Below, one piece after another: positions 7,314 to 15,122 of a DNA stretch of 17,208 nt (position 1 is its first letter; every line of letters begins with the position of its first letter). This DNA is from Candidatus Bipolaricaulota bacterium. GTDB taxonomy: Bacteria > Bipolaricaulota > Bipolaricaulia > M55B111. The stretch spans positions 1 to 17,208 of the forward strand of contig JAGXLP010000012.1 of NCBI GenBank assembly GCA_018334615.1, in the 5' to 3' direction. Under the pieces are notes generated by a model. That model was not told where the DNA came from and did not search any database. It saw only the letters and a list, made by a program, of their open reading frames with translations. Made by a program: the position numbers and the translations under genes.

Positions 7314-8822
7314 CTACAGGGTTACGGGCGGGTTAGAATTTGGCCTAATTCTTCCCAGTAATACATCGGCAAGGCCCTTGAGGGACGGTCGAGAATAGCC
7401 ATAAGTTAACAGAAGGCTATCAGCGGGTATATCTTTAAAGCCCCACGGGTTCTGTAATGACACAAGTATCATCTTCGCTTCCTCGCGGGTAATGAATTTC
7501 GCTAAATCATTAACCCTGCTGTTAGCTTCCAGAGCTAGCACTATAACCTTATCACAGTTTTTAAGTTGGTTTTCCAAACGGCGAAAATCTGGCACTTCTT
7601 TTTCGTAGACTACCTCCGAAACTCCGACTCCTGCTTCCTCAAGTTTGGAGTTAACTGAGAGCAGCCCGTATTCTCTATCCTGTACAGGAGAAAGGGAGTG
7701 ACCGGACAATTTCGGGTTAATCGATAAAACTTCATCTCCTTCCTTCAATGGGATTCCCTCCGTGCATAGAGCTGTAATAGTTTGACCAGATATTTCCGTA
7801 ATTCTTTCTTCGTCTTCCTCAAGTGAGTAACTGGAGGACGTGTTCCAAGGTTTAGTAGATGATATACGGTTTACCCGCTTCCAGCTTTCCTCAAAATTTT
7901 TCTTTTCCAGCCGCCCCTCGGTCAATGCCCTCCTAAGGGAACGGATAGCGGAAATCTGTTCTCGTTGATGGTGCGAAATTACCAATAAATCCGCACCCGA
8001 CTTTACAGCCCTTACCGCTGCCTCGCCCGTGCCATAAATATCCTGTATCGCCTCCATTTCCAGACAATCAGTGATCACGGGCCCGGTAAAGCCAATCTTT
8101 TCCCTTAATAATCCCTTTATTACCTTCGCGGAGAGAGTCGCAGGAGAGCTATCAATAGAATCTAGGATTATGTGAGCAGTCATAATACCTTGCAGGTTGT
8201 CCCGGGCAATTCTAAACGGCTCTAAGCTACTTTCCAATTGCTCACTTCCCAGGTTGTTTCGTGGGAGGTCCATATGAGGATCGGTTTTAGAACTCCCGTA
8301 ACCTAAAAAATGTTTTCCTACAGGAGAGACTCCGTAGTCGGCCAATCCTCCAGATAATTCTCGTCCCATTGACCCGACCAACCACGGATCCTCACCAAAG
8401 CACCTAGTCCCCAGATGATTCGAAGGCGATCTTGCCAGATCCAATACCGGGGCCAGGTTCATGTTTATCCCTATACTTGAAAGTTCCCTGCCAATTATTT
8501 CTCCTATCTCCCGGGCAATTTCCTCCTTCCCAATTGCTCCAATCGCCATATTGCCTGGAGACAGGGTGATCCCGTCTCTGATTCTGTTGACCATCCCTCC
8601 TTCCTGGTCAATTGAAATTATTAGAGGACTCTCGTACCCGGCGTTTTTGGCAATTCTTTGAATTTCCTCGGTCAAACTGTCCACTTGGTCGGCATTAACC
8701 ACGTTTCGCCGGAATAATATTACTCCTCCGACCCGAAATTCTTCTATCATTCTCCTGAGATGGTCATCGGTCTCGGTTCCCTGAAAGCCAACCATGACTA
8801 ACTTTCCTGGCCACTCAATCAT
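7314..8822 (-). CDS. nagZ: GH3 beta-N-acetylglucosaminidase, NagZ type
   Basis: A 502-residue glycoside hydrolase family 3 enzyme expected to release GlcNAc from GlcNAc-MurNAc compounds. The catalytic domain (about 1-320) shows IDQEGG (71-76), LAPVLDLA (123-130), the K170-H171 substrate pair, the Asp-His dyad D181/H183 in TDPHMDLP and the nucleophile D252 in ITDCLEM. The usual KHFPGHG motif reads KHFLGYG, with P to L and H to Y changes. About 180 further residues form a second domain, as in B. subtilis NagZ. No signal peptide is present, so it acts in the cytoplasm. ATG 8822 is chosen because GGAGGG lies 4 nt upstream; the in-frame TTG at 8852 has no ribosome site. It is the last gene of the operon, 96 nt after the kinase gene. 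Confidence 0.9.
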   Translation of the reverse strand: MIEWPGKLVMVGFQGTETDDHLRRMIEEFRVGGVILFRRNVVNADQVDSLTEEIQRIAKNAGYESPLIISIDQEGGMVNRIRDGITLSPGNMAIGAIGKEEIAREIGEIIGRELSSIGINMNLAPVLDLARSPSNHLGTRCFGEDPWLVGSMGRELSGGLADYGVSPVGKHFLGYGSSKTDPHMDLPRNNLGSEQLESSLEPFRIARDNLQGIMTAHIILDSIDSSPATLSAKVIKGLLREKIGFTGPVITDCLEMEAIQDIYGTGEAAVRAVKSGADLLVISHHQREQISAIRSLRRALTEGRLEKKNFEESWKRVNRISSTKPWNTSSSYSLEEDEERITEISGQTITALCTEGIPLKEGDEVLSINPKLSGHSLSPVQDREYGLLSVNSKLEEAGVGVSEVVYEKEVPDFRRLENQLKNCDKVIVLALEANSRVNDLAKFITREEAKMILVSLQNPWGFKDIPADSLLLTYGYSRPSLKGLADVLLGRIRPNSNPPVTL

Positions 8823-8918
8823 TTCGCCCTCCGACATATGTTTCGTGTCCAATCTTGATTAGGTTTAACTTATACAGGAAGGTACAATTATTGATCTAAC
8901 GCAGGTATTTTTTTTCAT

Positions 8919-9884
8919 TTAACTCCAGCTCGGTTTAAATAGCTCACCAGTTGAGAGTTTTCCCGCTTTGAGAAGAGATCCTACCTCTGGTGAGTACTTT
9001 TGTTGAACGTATGTCCAATCAGGGTCGGCTTTCGACAGTTCCGCTTCAAAGCTGTCCATAAGCGGCTTCTTTTTAGTTGACTTCAATACACCACCTGTTA
9101 AAACTACTTTCACCGGGCACCCTTCATATTCCATTCTATCTAGAACCGCTTTCGCAGTACGGCCCAAATGATAACCGGCCCGTGACACAATAGTTCGAGC
9201 TACTTGATCTTCCGCGCTCGCTTCTTCAAATACCAACGGTGCGACACCCGCAATTGACTTTACCAGTAACGGTTTATCCTTTTCGTAGATAAGGGGTATA
9301 ACGTTTTCGACTTCACAAATATCGTAATAATCCAGTACTCTACGTTTTAACGAAGTCTCTCTACCCCGACCGTCTTTCTCCTCTAGAACCTTCTTGATTG
9401 CCGTCAGGCCTATCCAGTAACCACTGCCCTCATCTCCAAGGAGATAGCCCCACCCATCAGCACGAACAATATCTCCCATATAGTCCTGACCCACGGCAAT
9501 TGCTCCAGTACCGGAATTAACCACCAACCCCTGATCGTCCCCTAGCGCTCCGAGCAGAGCTGCTTGAACATCAGGTATTATCTCAACACGACTCGTCACG
9601 GTAAACGGAAGCTTATCTTCTATCAGCTCAATTAGTTTATTCTTTTTTCTTTTTCTTTCCGCTCCTGCCAGGGCTACTACGACCAGTTTTACACTGGTAT
9701 TTTTGGACTTAGCTTTGCAAAGTTCACAAATAATTTCCTTTAACCTTGCTGCTGCATCCCCAATATCCAAAGTGTTGAGGTTACAGGGTCCGCTTGTAGT
9801 CTCAGCCAGTATATTCCCCGACTCGTCCGAAACTATACCTCGAGTACCCGTACCCCCTCCATCAATCCCAATCAACAGACCCAT
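8919..9884 (-). CDS. BadF-family N-acetylhexosamine kinase (GlcNAc/MurNAc, MurK-like)
   Basis: A 321-residue cytoplasmic kinase of the BadF/BadG/BcrA/BcrD ATPase family in the actin/hexokinase fold. The N-terminal phosphate loop is LIGIDGGGTGTRGIVSD (4-20). VVNSGTGAIAVGQ and DGWGYLLGDEGSGYWIG are hallmarks of the GlcNAc kinase branch, and VVLTGGVLKS marks the adenosine-binding end. It should transfer the ATP phosphate to O6 of GlcNAc. Because MurQ in the same operon needs MurNAc-6-phosphate and no MurP-type PTS or AnmK is present, it may act on MurNAc as well, as Clostridium acetobutylicum MurK does; that is inference from context. ATG 9884 has GAGGAGC upstream and follows the gntR stop by one base, so the two are translationally coupled. 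Confidence 0.88.
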   Translation of the reverse strand: MGLLIGIDGGGTGTRGIVSDESGNILAETTSGPCNLNTLDIGDAAARLKEIICELCKAKSKNTSVKLVVVALAGAERKRKKNKLIELIEDKLPFTVTSRVEIIPDVQAALLGALGDDQGLVVNSGTGAIAVGQDYMGDIVRADGWGYLLGDEGSGYWIGLTAIKKVLEEKDGRGRETSLKRRVLDYYDICEVENVIPLIYEKDKPLLVKSIAGVAPLVFEEASAEDQVARTIVSRAGYHLGRTAKAVLDRMEYEGCPVKVVLTGGVLKSTKKKPLMDSFEAELSKADPDWTYVQQKYSPEVGSLLKAGKLSTGELFKPSWS

Positions 9885-9885
9885 G

Positions 9886-10626
9886 TTAGCTCCTCAACTC
9901 CACGAATAACTTGTATCTATCACCCCGATAGACCGACCTAGCGTATTCAATGGGAGTCTCCTCATCTCCCAGGTAGGTGGTCCTCTCTGTCATCAACATA
10001 GGTGTCCCTTTGTCTATTCCAAGGTTTTCCGCTTCAAACTCGTCAGCTAGAGTAGCTTCAACCGATTGCTCAGCCCAGGATAGGGAAATATCAAAGTCGT
10101 TTTTTAGAGTATCGTACAGTGAACGGTCCTCAAAGTCGTACTCTTCGATACCCTCACACACTTCATATCGTAGGTGGCTGGTTTCAATCGCCAGCGGTTC
10201 TTCCTCGGCCAGTCGTATTCGCTGCAGGACGAAAATTTTGGATTCGACCTCCACCTCAAGCTTCGCCGCCAGCTCCTGGTCACCGTCAACAAGTTTCTGT
10301 TCGATTACTCGTGCACCCGGACTCATCCTCCTTCTTTTCATGTCCTCGGTAAAACCGGTTAATTCGAGCAATGCCTGGCGAAGCTTCGGCTCCGCTACGT
10401 AAGACCCCTTCCCCTGCTCCCTGTAAGCGTAACCTTCCGATTCCAGCTCGGTTAAAGCCCTTCGAGCTGTCATTCTGGAGATTCCATACTTCTTTTCCAG
10501 ATCTCTTTCCGAGGGTAAACGCTGATGAGGTTCCAGGTCCCCACCTTCGATTCTTTCCTTGAACAATTCCTTGATCTGGTAGTAAATCGGTACCGGGCTG
10601 TTCTTATCTACATCTGACGCTTTCAT
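9886..10626 (-). CDS. GntR/HutC-type regulator, NagR/DasR-like
   Basis: A 246-residue transcription factor. The N-terminal winged helix-turn-helix (about 11-78) contains PIYYQIKELFKERI, LPSERDLEKKYGISRMTARR and YREQGKGSYV. The UTRA ligand domain (about 95-240) shows RIRLAEEEPLAIETSHL and the closing IEYARSVYRGDRYKLF. This architecture is that of NagR/YvoA and DasR, whose effectors are amino-sugar phosphates such as GlcN-6-P or GlcNAc-6-P. ATG 10626 has GAGGAGA 6 nt upstream. It lies inside the peptidoglycan-sugar operon, so it would be autoregulated. Its likely targets are the two operator-like sites at 3406-3429 and 14796-14819. No separate operator is visible directly before this gene. Confidence 0.93.
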   Translation of the reverse strand: MKASDVDKNSPVPIYYQIKELFKERIEGGDLEPHQRLPSERDLEKKYGISRMTARRALTELESEGYAYREQGKGSYVAEPKLRQALLELTGFTEDMKRRRMSPGARVIEQKLVDGDQELAAKLEVEVESKIFVLQRIRLAEEEPLAIETSHLRYEVCEGIEEYDFEDRSLYDTLKNDFDISLSWAEQSVEATLADEFEAENLGIDKGTPMLMTERTTYLGDEETPIEYARSVYRGDRYKLFVELRS

Positions 10627-10663
10627 GATATCTCCTCAATAAATATAATATCGGGCTATCGTT

Positions 10664-11842
10664 CTATTCGTAAAGGAAAAACTCTGAAACTGAGTCCTCA
10701 AATTTACCTATTCCTTCTTCTGCCAACCTGACTATTTCTTCGGGGTCACGGCGCTTTTCTATTAACTCCCGGAATTTTTTGGTCCCTGCTAATCGATCAA
10801 AGTGGTTCTTCCCTTTATTTAACGATGAGTTACACCAGGTAAAGTCTTCCGGATACATGTCATGAACTACCTTTACCAGAGTTACCCCGAATCGGAACGG
10901 TGAAAATTCGAGTCTATCCGTCACGTAAATCTCGTAACCATGACACAACTCCCCAGAATACTTAGAAAACCTGGGCTTATACCTGCATTCTCTTAGCTTA
11001 CACGCTCCCCTATCTGACACCGGGAGGTGGTTCATCAATTCTTCTTTAACCTGATCAGTAACCCAGGGAGCACCAAACAATTTGAAAGGCTTGTTGGTCC
11101 CCCTCCCTTCAGAGATATTAGTTGCTTCAAACAGTACTGTAGCGGGATACAGTAAAGCTGTTTCGGGGTTAGGAATTCCGGGGCTCGGGGAAACCCAGGG
11201 CAGACCAGTTTCGTCGTACCATAGTTCCCGGCGCCAACCCCCCATTCTTATCACTGATGGAGGAGGGCCGAGTGAAAACTCGGTACTTAAATATTTTCCG
11301 AGTTCTCCCGGTGTGAGCCCGTAGACCATCGGAAGTCCATAACCACCTATAAACGACGCAAGGTTATCGTCAATCGGCCTTCCTTCAAACTTTCGTCCGG
11401 AAAGGGGAGGAGGTCTATCCAGAATTAGAAACTCGGTTTCGGTTTCCCGGGCAACTTTCATACAGTTTGCCATCGTATGAATGTAAGTGTAACATCTTAC
11501 TCCCAGATCCTGGATATCGTAAACCAGAACATCAAGATCCTCTAATATGTCTTCTGGTGGCTGACGCTTATCTCCATACAAACTTATCAGGGGAACATCC
11601 ACTGGACCTTTTAAACTATCATTGATCGGCCCTCCGGGTTTCCCCGTGCAAAAAAAGCCGTGTTCAGGCATAAAAACTGCTTTTAAATTAGCTTCGGATC
11701 CCACAAAAAACTGATCCGATCTCTCAAAATCAGACGTAACCCCTGTACAGTTTGAGACTAATCCGACATCCTTATCCTTCAACCTTACCCTCTTCTCCTC
11801 TGAATCCCGTAAAACCTCTAAACCCACATTTACGGAAGTCAA
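10664..11842 (-). CDS. namZ: exo-beta-N-acetylmuramidase NamZ (GH171, DUF1343)
   Basis: A 392-residue protein of the DUF1343 family. Its B. subtilis member YbbC was shown to be NamZ, which removes MurNAc from the non-reducing end of peptidoglycan glycans. Family motifs seen are DVGLVSNCTGV (25-35), MPEHGF with the conserved Glu60-His61 (58-63), ISLYGDKRQP, VYDIQDLGVRCYTYI (107-121), LDRPPPLSGRKFEG (141-154), LPWVSPSPGIPN and FEATNISEGRGTNKPF. B. subtilis NamZ is secreted, but this copy starts directly with MTSVNVGLEVLRD and has no signal peptide, so it should work in the cytoplasm. The start is TTG 11842, supported by AAGGTGG 5 nt upstream; a GTG five codons later is possible. nagB ends 18 nt upstream. 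Confidence 0.92.
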   Translation of the reverse strand: MTSVNVGLEVLRDSEEKRVRLKDKDVGLVSNCTGVTSDFERSDQFFVGSEANLKAVFMPEHGFFCTGKPGGPINDSLKGPVDVPLISLYGDKRQPPEDILEDLDVLVYDIQDLGVRCYTYIHTMANCMKVARETETEFLILDRPPPLSGRKFEGRPIDDNLASFIGGYGLPMVYGLTPGELGKYLSTEFSLGPPPSVIRMGGWRRELWYDETGLPWVSPSPGIPNPETALLYPATVLFEATNISEGRGTNKPFKLFGAPWVTDQVKEELMNHLPVSDRGACKLRECRYKPRFSKYSGELCHGYEIYVTDRLEFSPFRFGVTLVKVVHDMYPEDFTWCNSSLNKGKNHFDRLAGTKKFRELIEKRRDPEEIVRLAEEGIGKFEDSVSEFFLYE

Positions 11843-11860
11843 CTAGACCACCTTTATACT

Positions 11861-12613
11861 TTACCCCGTAAGGTTAACACGAGATAACTCCAGATCTTCT
11901 GCGGCCTTTTCGTCCAATATCGCGGTTACATCGGGATGTAACTGCAATACCGATCCGGGCCACTCTTCCGTTATTGGACCTTCAAGCGCTCGTCTAACTG
12001 CCCTTTTCTTCCTATTGTCGGAGGCCAACAATACGATTTTGCTGGCCTCCATTATGGTATTAATGCCCATGGTAATGGCCTTATCTGGAGCCTCATTCAA
12101 GTTATCGAAACTATACTCGAGCGTTTCTTCCGCCAACTCTACCAATCTAGTCCGAGTATCGAAACCCGTCCCCGGCTCGTTAAAACCTATATGGCCATTG
12201 GTCCCTATTCCCAATAGTTGGAGGTCTATCCCACCAGCTTGTTTTATTTTATTTTCGTACTTCCCGCAATAATCTCTCACATCTCTCCTAGGAATTTCTC
12301 CCTCGGGTACATGAAAGTTTTCTTCTCTCAGATTTACCCTTTCAAGTAGATGTCGTTTCATATAATGATTAAAGCTTTTCGGATGGTCCTTACTAATTCC
12401 GTAATACTCGTCAAGGTTAAAGGTTGTTACATTCGAGAAATCGACCAGTCCGTGTTCATAATATTTCACCAGAAGTCTGTACATGCCTTTTGGTGTTTCC
12501 CCGGTAGGTAAACCGAGTACTGGCGCCTGATGCATCAGGATCTCTTTCCCTACCTCCCTGGCAGCCTTTTTTGACATCTCTTCGTAATTGCTCTCTACTT
12601 CAACACTCACCAT
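11861..12613 (-). CDS. nagB: glucosamine-6-phosphate deaminase
   Basis: A 250-residue cytoplasmic enzyme that isomerises and deaminates GlcN-6-P to fructose-6-P and ammonia, feeding salvaged amino sugar into glycolysis. The phosphate-binding GLPTG is at 34-38. NLDEYYG carries the catalytic Asp68. LLGIGTNGHIGFNEPG (133-148) holds His141 and Glu146 of the ring-opening set; Asn139 replaces the Asp of the E. coli enzyme, as in many Firmicutes. ATG 12613 is chosen because the protein then starts MVSVEVESNYEEMSKKAA, like its relatives, with GGAGAGG about 9 nt upstream; a TTG at 12634 would lengthen it without support. It overlaps the end of nagA by 14 nt, indicating translational coupling. Confidence 0.95.
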   Translation of the reverse strand: MVSVEVESNYEEMSKKAAREVGKEILMHQAPVLGLPTGETPKGMYRLLVKYYEHGLVDFSNVTTFNLDEYYGISKDHPKSFNHYMKRHLLERVNLREENFHVPEGEIPRRDVRDYCGKYENKIKQAGGIDLQLLGIGTNGHIGFNEPGTGFDTRTRLVELAEETLEYSFDNLNEAPDKAITMGINTIMEASKIVLLASDNRKKRAVRRALEGPITEEWPGSVLQLHPDVTAILDEKAAEDLELSRVNLTG

Positions 12614-13748
12614 CGTAAACGACCTCTCCGTCAATTATCGTATATTTGATCTCGAGATTGCGGTCAAAAACCACCAGATCGGCTTTGCTCCCGATGGCCA
12701 TCGTTCCAATTTCTTCTTTCATTCCCAACAACCTGGCCGGATTCACTGTTACCGTTTTTACCGCGTCAACCAAAGAAGCCCCCGTAAATTCCATATAATT
12801 TCCCACGGCTCTTTCGAGTGTAAGTGTACTACCAGCTATCGTGCCATTCTCCAACCTGGCTAAACGGTCATTCACGATAATCACTTGGTCTCCGAGAACG
12901 TACCGACCTTCATCCATGCCGGCTGCAGCTATAGCATCCGTAACCAGATAAATCAGCTCGCTATCCTTGGTATTTTCTACTAATTTTACAGTGGCCGGGT
13001 GGAGATGCTGACCGTCGGCTATTATTCCCACGTAAGCGTTACTATTTAAAGCCGCCCCAACTGGTCCCGGGTTTCGATGATGAAAGTTCTTCATGCCGTT
13101 GAAAAGGTGGGTAAAAGAATAAACACCGAGATCCAAGAACTCCTGTATTTCCTCGTAGCTAGCTTTAGAGTGACCAATTGACGGTAAAGCTTGAATTGAT
13201 TGCACCCATCGTAGCAAGTCTTTTGACTTTTCCAGTTCAGGGGCAAACGTAAATAGCCTGATATCTTCTCCGTTATCTCCGATAATTGTCTGAAACGAGT
13301 CCCGGTCGGGCTCAACGACGTGATCGGGATTGTGTGTCCCTCTCTCGATGCTTGATAGGAACGGCCCTTCCAGGTGAATTCCCAGAAGATTATTTACGTC
13401 CCCCTCTAACAATCTGTTTACGGCGGCATTCATCGATTTTAGTGGCTGCGTTATAATAGTTCCCAGGAAGGAAGTCGTACCGTGAGCTAATAAAAACTCA
13501 CTTGCTTGTTCTAAATCATCAACCTCACAGGTTAAAAAATCGACCCCACCTGCCCCGTTCACCTGCAAATCGATAAAACCGGGGGAGAGATAACAACCAT
13601 TTAAGTCGATCGTTTGATCTTCGTTACCAAAATTTGAGCCATCTCCAATTTCACTGATAGTTCCGTCCACTATTCTTACATTCTTCTCCTCCATAATCCC
13701 TTTTTTCGGAAATATGATTTTGGAGTTCGAGAGATTAAGTTGAGCCAT
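12600..13748 (-). CDS. nagA: N-acetylglucosamine-6-phosphate deacetylase
   Basis: A 382-residue amidohydrolase that deacetylates GlcNAc-6-P to GlcN-6-P and acetate in the cytoplasm. The motifs are in family order: SPGFIDLQVNGAGGVDF (55-71), the metal ligand Glu127 in GIHLEGPF, His193 in SIGHSKA, His214 in THLFNGM, the substrate loop IIADGQHLHP (242-251) and the catalytic Asp271 in LVTDAIAAAGM. Length is normal for the family. ATG 13748 has GAGGGA 5-6 nt upstream. It lies 68 nt after murQ, and its end overlaps nagB. It receives GlcNAc-6-P both from the kinase and from the MurQ reaction. Confidence 0.96.
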   Translation of the reverse strand: MAQLNLSNSKIIFPKKGIMEEKNVRIVDGTISEIGDGSNFGNEDQTIDLNGCYLSPGFIDLQVNGAGGVDFLTCEVDDLEQASEFLLAHGTTSFLGTIITQPLKSMNAAVNRLLEGDVNNLLGIHLEGPFLSSIERGTHNPDHVVEPDRDSFQTIIGDNGEDIRLFTFAPELEKSKDLLRWVQSIQALPSIGHSKASYEEIQEFLDLGVYSFTHLFNGMKNFHHRNPGPVGAALNSNAYVGIIADGQHLHPATVKLVENTKDSELIYLVTDAIAAAGMDEGRYVLGDQVIIVNDRLARLENGTIAGSTLTLERAVGNYMEFTGASLVDAVKTVTVNPARLLGMKEEIGTMAIGSKADLVVFDRNLEIKYTIIDGEVVYDGEC

Positions 13749-13816
13749 TACTGTCCCTCAAATTATTTATGGATAACAACATTCCAGGGTGCATAATGTA
13801 ACACTTTAGAACCTCT

Positions 13817-14707
13817 TTATCCTTTATCATCAAATTCTTCCATGGCGGGTCCGAGAAATCCGTCATTTTTACTCAAAGCTTCTCTGGCATCGCTCACGGG
13901 TATCCCGAACTTTAAAGATATTAATGCAGGTTTTACTTCGTAACCCGACTGCTGCAGTACGGATTGAATCTCTTCCTCGTCTTTATCGGTTAAACTCTGT
14001 AAGGCTCTTATTGCTCTTCTTTTCAACTTCTTATTGGTTGGTACCACGTCAACCATGAAGTTATCATATACCTTTCCCAGATTAACCATTGCAGTCGTGG
14101 ATATCATATTCAAAATCATCTTCTGGGCGGTCCCCGCCTTCATCCTCGTGGAACCAGCGATAACTTCAGGGCCGGTTTCAACAACGACAGTGGTTTCTGC
14201 GATCTTTTCAACGCTGGGGTTTTCGTTGCTGGTAATGGCTGCAGTAGTGATGCCTATCTCTTCTGCTCTCTTTAGACCGCCAAGAACAAAAGGGGTCTCT
14301 CCACTGGCAGAAACACCGATAAGAAAATCTCCTTCACTCATTTCCTGCTTTACCCTGTTATAACCGGCCTGTCTATCGTCTTCTTCGCTTTCCCGGGCAG
14401 AAGCAAATGCACTTTTCCCGCCCGCAATCAACCCTCTTATACGGTTTGAAGGGACTCTGAAGGTAGGGGGAATCTCGGAAGCATCGAGCACCCCAATTCT
14501 ACCGCTGGTGCCTGCTCCTATATAACAAATATCGCCGCCGTTTTCATAAGTCTTCACGAATTCCGCCACCAGGGTTTCTATTTTCGGTAAAACAGCTTCT
14601 ACGGCAGAAGCCACTTTCTGATCTTCTCTATTTATTATCTTTAGTATTTGTTCAGTACTTTTTTCGTGCAAATTTCGCGCGTTCTCGTTTCGTTCTTCTG
14701 TCTCCAT
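13817..14707 (-). CDS. murQ: N-acetylmuramic acid 6-phosphate etherase
   Basis: A 296-residue SIS-fold enzyme that splits the lactyl ether of MurNAc-6-P, giving GlcNAc-6-P and D-lactate. It shows the N-terminal TEERNENARNLHE, STEQILKIINREDQKV, the sugar-phosphate site YIGAGTSGRIGVLDASEIPP (62-81) with the conserved Glu78, the acidic ESEEDDRQAG (106-115), GVSASGETPFV and the signature GPEVIAGSTRMKAGTAQKMI. In the GVSASGETPFV motif, Glu replaces the usual Arg. ATG 14707 has GGAGAG 6-7 nt upstream. It is the first gene of the seven-gene operon and follows a promoter and operator at 14796-14848 with a leader of about 100 nt. Its presence shows that MurNAc, not only GlcNAc, is a substrate of the pathway. 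Confidence 0.97.
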   Translation of the reverse strand: METEERNENARNLHEKSTEQILKIINREDQKVASAVEAVLPKIETLVAEFVKTYENGGDICYIGAGTSGRIGVLDASEIPPTFRVPSNRIRGLIAGGKSAFASARESEEDDRQAGYNRVKQEMSEGDFLIGVSASGETPFVLGGLKRAEEIGITTAAITSNENPSVEKIAETTVVVETGPEVIAGSTRMKAGTAQKMILNMISTTAMVNLGKVYDNFMVDVVPTNKKLKRRAIRALQSLTDKDEEEIQSVLQQSGYEVKPALISLKFGIPVSDAREALSKNDGFLGPAMEEFDDKG

Positions 14708-14795
14708 ATTTTCTCTCCACCAACTACCGCAGTAATATTCGAATGAATTTTAATTTCCTACTTTTCCTCTAAATAAGGATAAAATTAGTCAAGTG

Positions 14796-14819
14796 ATATA
14801 GTGGTACATTCCACTTAAC
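14796..14819 (-). promoter_or_regulatory. putative NagR/DasR-type operator, site 2
   Basis: The block directly after the murQ -10 box holds AGTGGAATGTACCACT (14800-14815 read on the minus strand), a palindrome of AGTGG and CCACT arms around 6 bp, with the length and arms of the known DasR/NagR operator. It matches the block at 3406-3429 at 19 of 24 positions. A wider AAGTG...CACTT pair (14791-14816) also encloses it. A bound repressor would cover the transcription start. Confidence 0.72.
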
Positions 14820-14848
14820 ATGATAAAATTGTTCTGGAGATCTTTCAA
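14820..14848 (-). promoter_or_regulatory. sigma70-type promoter of the murQ-nagZ operon
   Basis: Read on the minus strand: -35 TTGAAA (14848-14843), a 17-nt spacer and -10 TATCAT (14825-14820), immediately followed by the operator block. Transcription would start near 14812, about 100 nt before murQ. The spacing is the same as in the ABC operon promoter. Confidence 0.78.
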
Positions 14849-15122
14849 CCTTATAGGCAGGTAATTACTTTTGACGTCCTGAACTGGACTTAAGCCGGTA
14901 ACTACGTATAAAAATATCAGATGCCAAGCCAAAAAACTCGCTCAAGACCCTAACATTATGCCGTTTTAACAATTAATCGCACGGTAAATGCTGAGGGATC
15001 AAAGACCTATCGAAATTAGCCGGAGGTGCCCCAGGATAAACCCAGGGGGGATTAAGCTGGTTTCGGCGGGAATAATATCCACAGGGTGGTTCAAGTCAAG
15101 AATCACGGCCCCTGGGGCGGGA
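14849..15122. other. intergenic stretch between murQ promoter and maf
   Basis: About 275 bases with no convincing gene; together with the murQ leader and promoter the gap is 415 bases. A plus-strand ORF of 55 codons (14988-15155) has no good ribosome site and runs antisense into the maf end, so it is probably chance. Small palindromes (GTCC-N6-GGAC near 14875, GCCCCAGGGGC near 15110 on the minus strand) are too short to call terminators. Confidence 0.45.

Noticed and set aside
8046..8055. ATCGCCTCCA matches the 3' end of the tRNA-Ala gene and might be a second attachment site.
   Set aside because: It lies inside the conserved nagZ coding sequence (near the EAIQDIYG region), the match is only 10 nt, and no element border is near it.
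8823..8852. TTG start giving the GH3 enzyme ten more N-terminal residues.
   Set aside because: No ribosome site precedes it, whereas ATG 8822 has GGAGGG at normal spacing.
9977..10402. Long plus-strand ORF of 141 codons opposite the GntR gene.
   Set aside because: It is antisense to a well-conserved winged-helix/UTRA coding region and has low-complexity, serine-rich content typical of a shadow frame.
15000..15075. G/C-rich stretch upstream of the maf end, considered as a riboswitch-like RNA.
   Set aside because: I could not fit it to any known riboswitch consensus, and the possible stems are too short.
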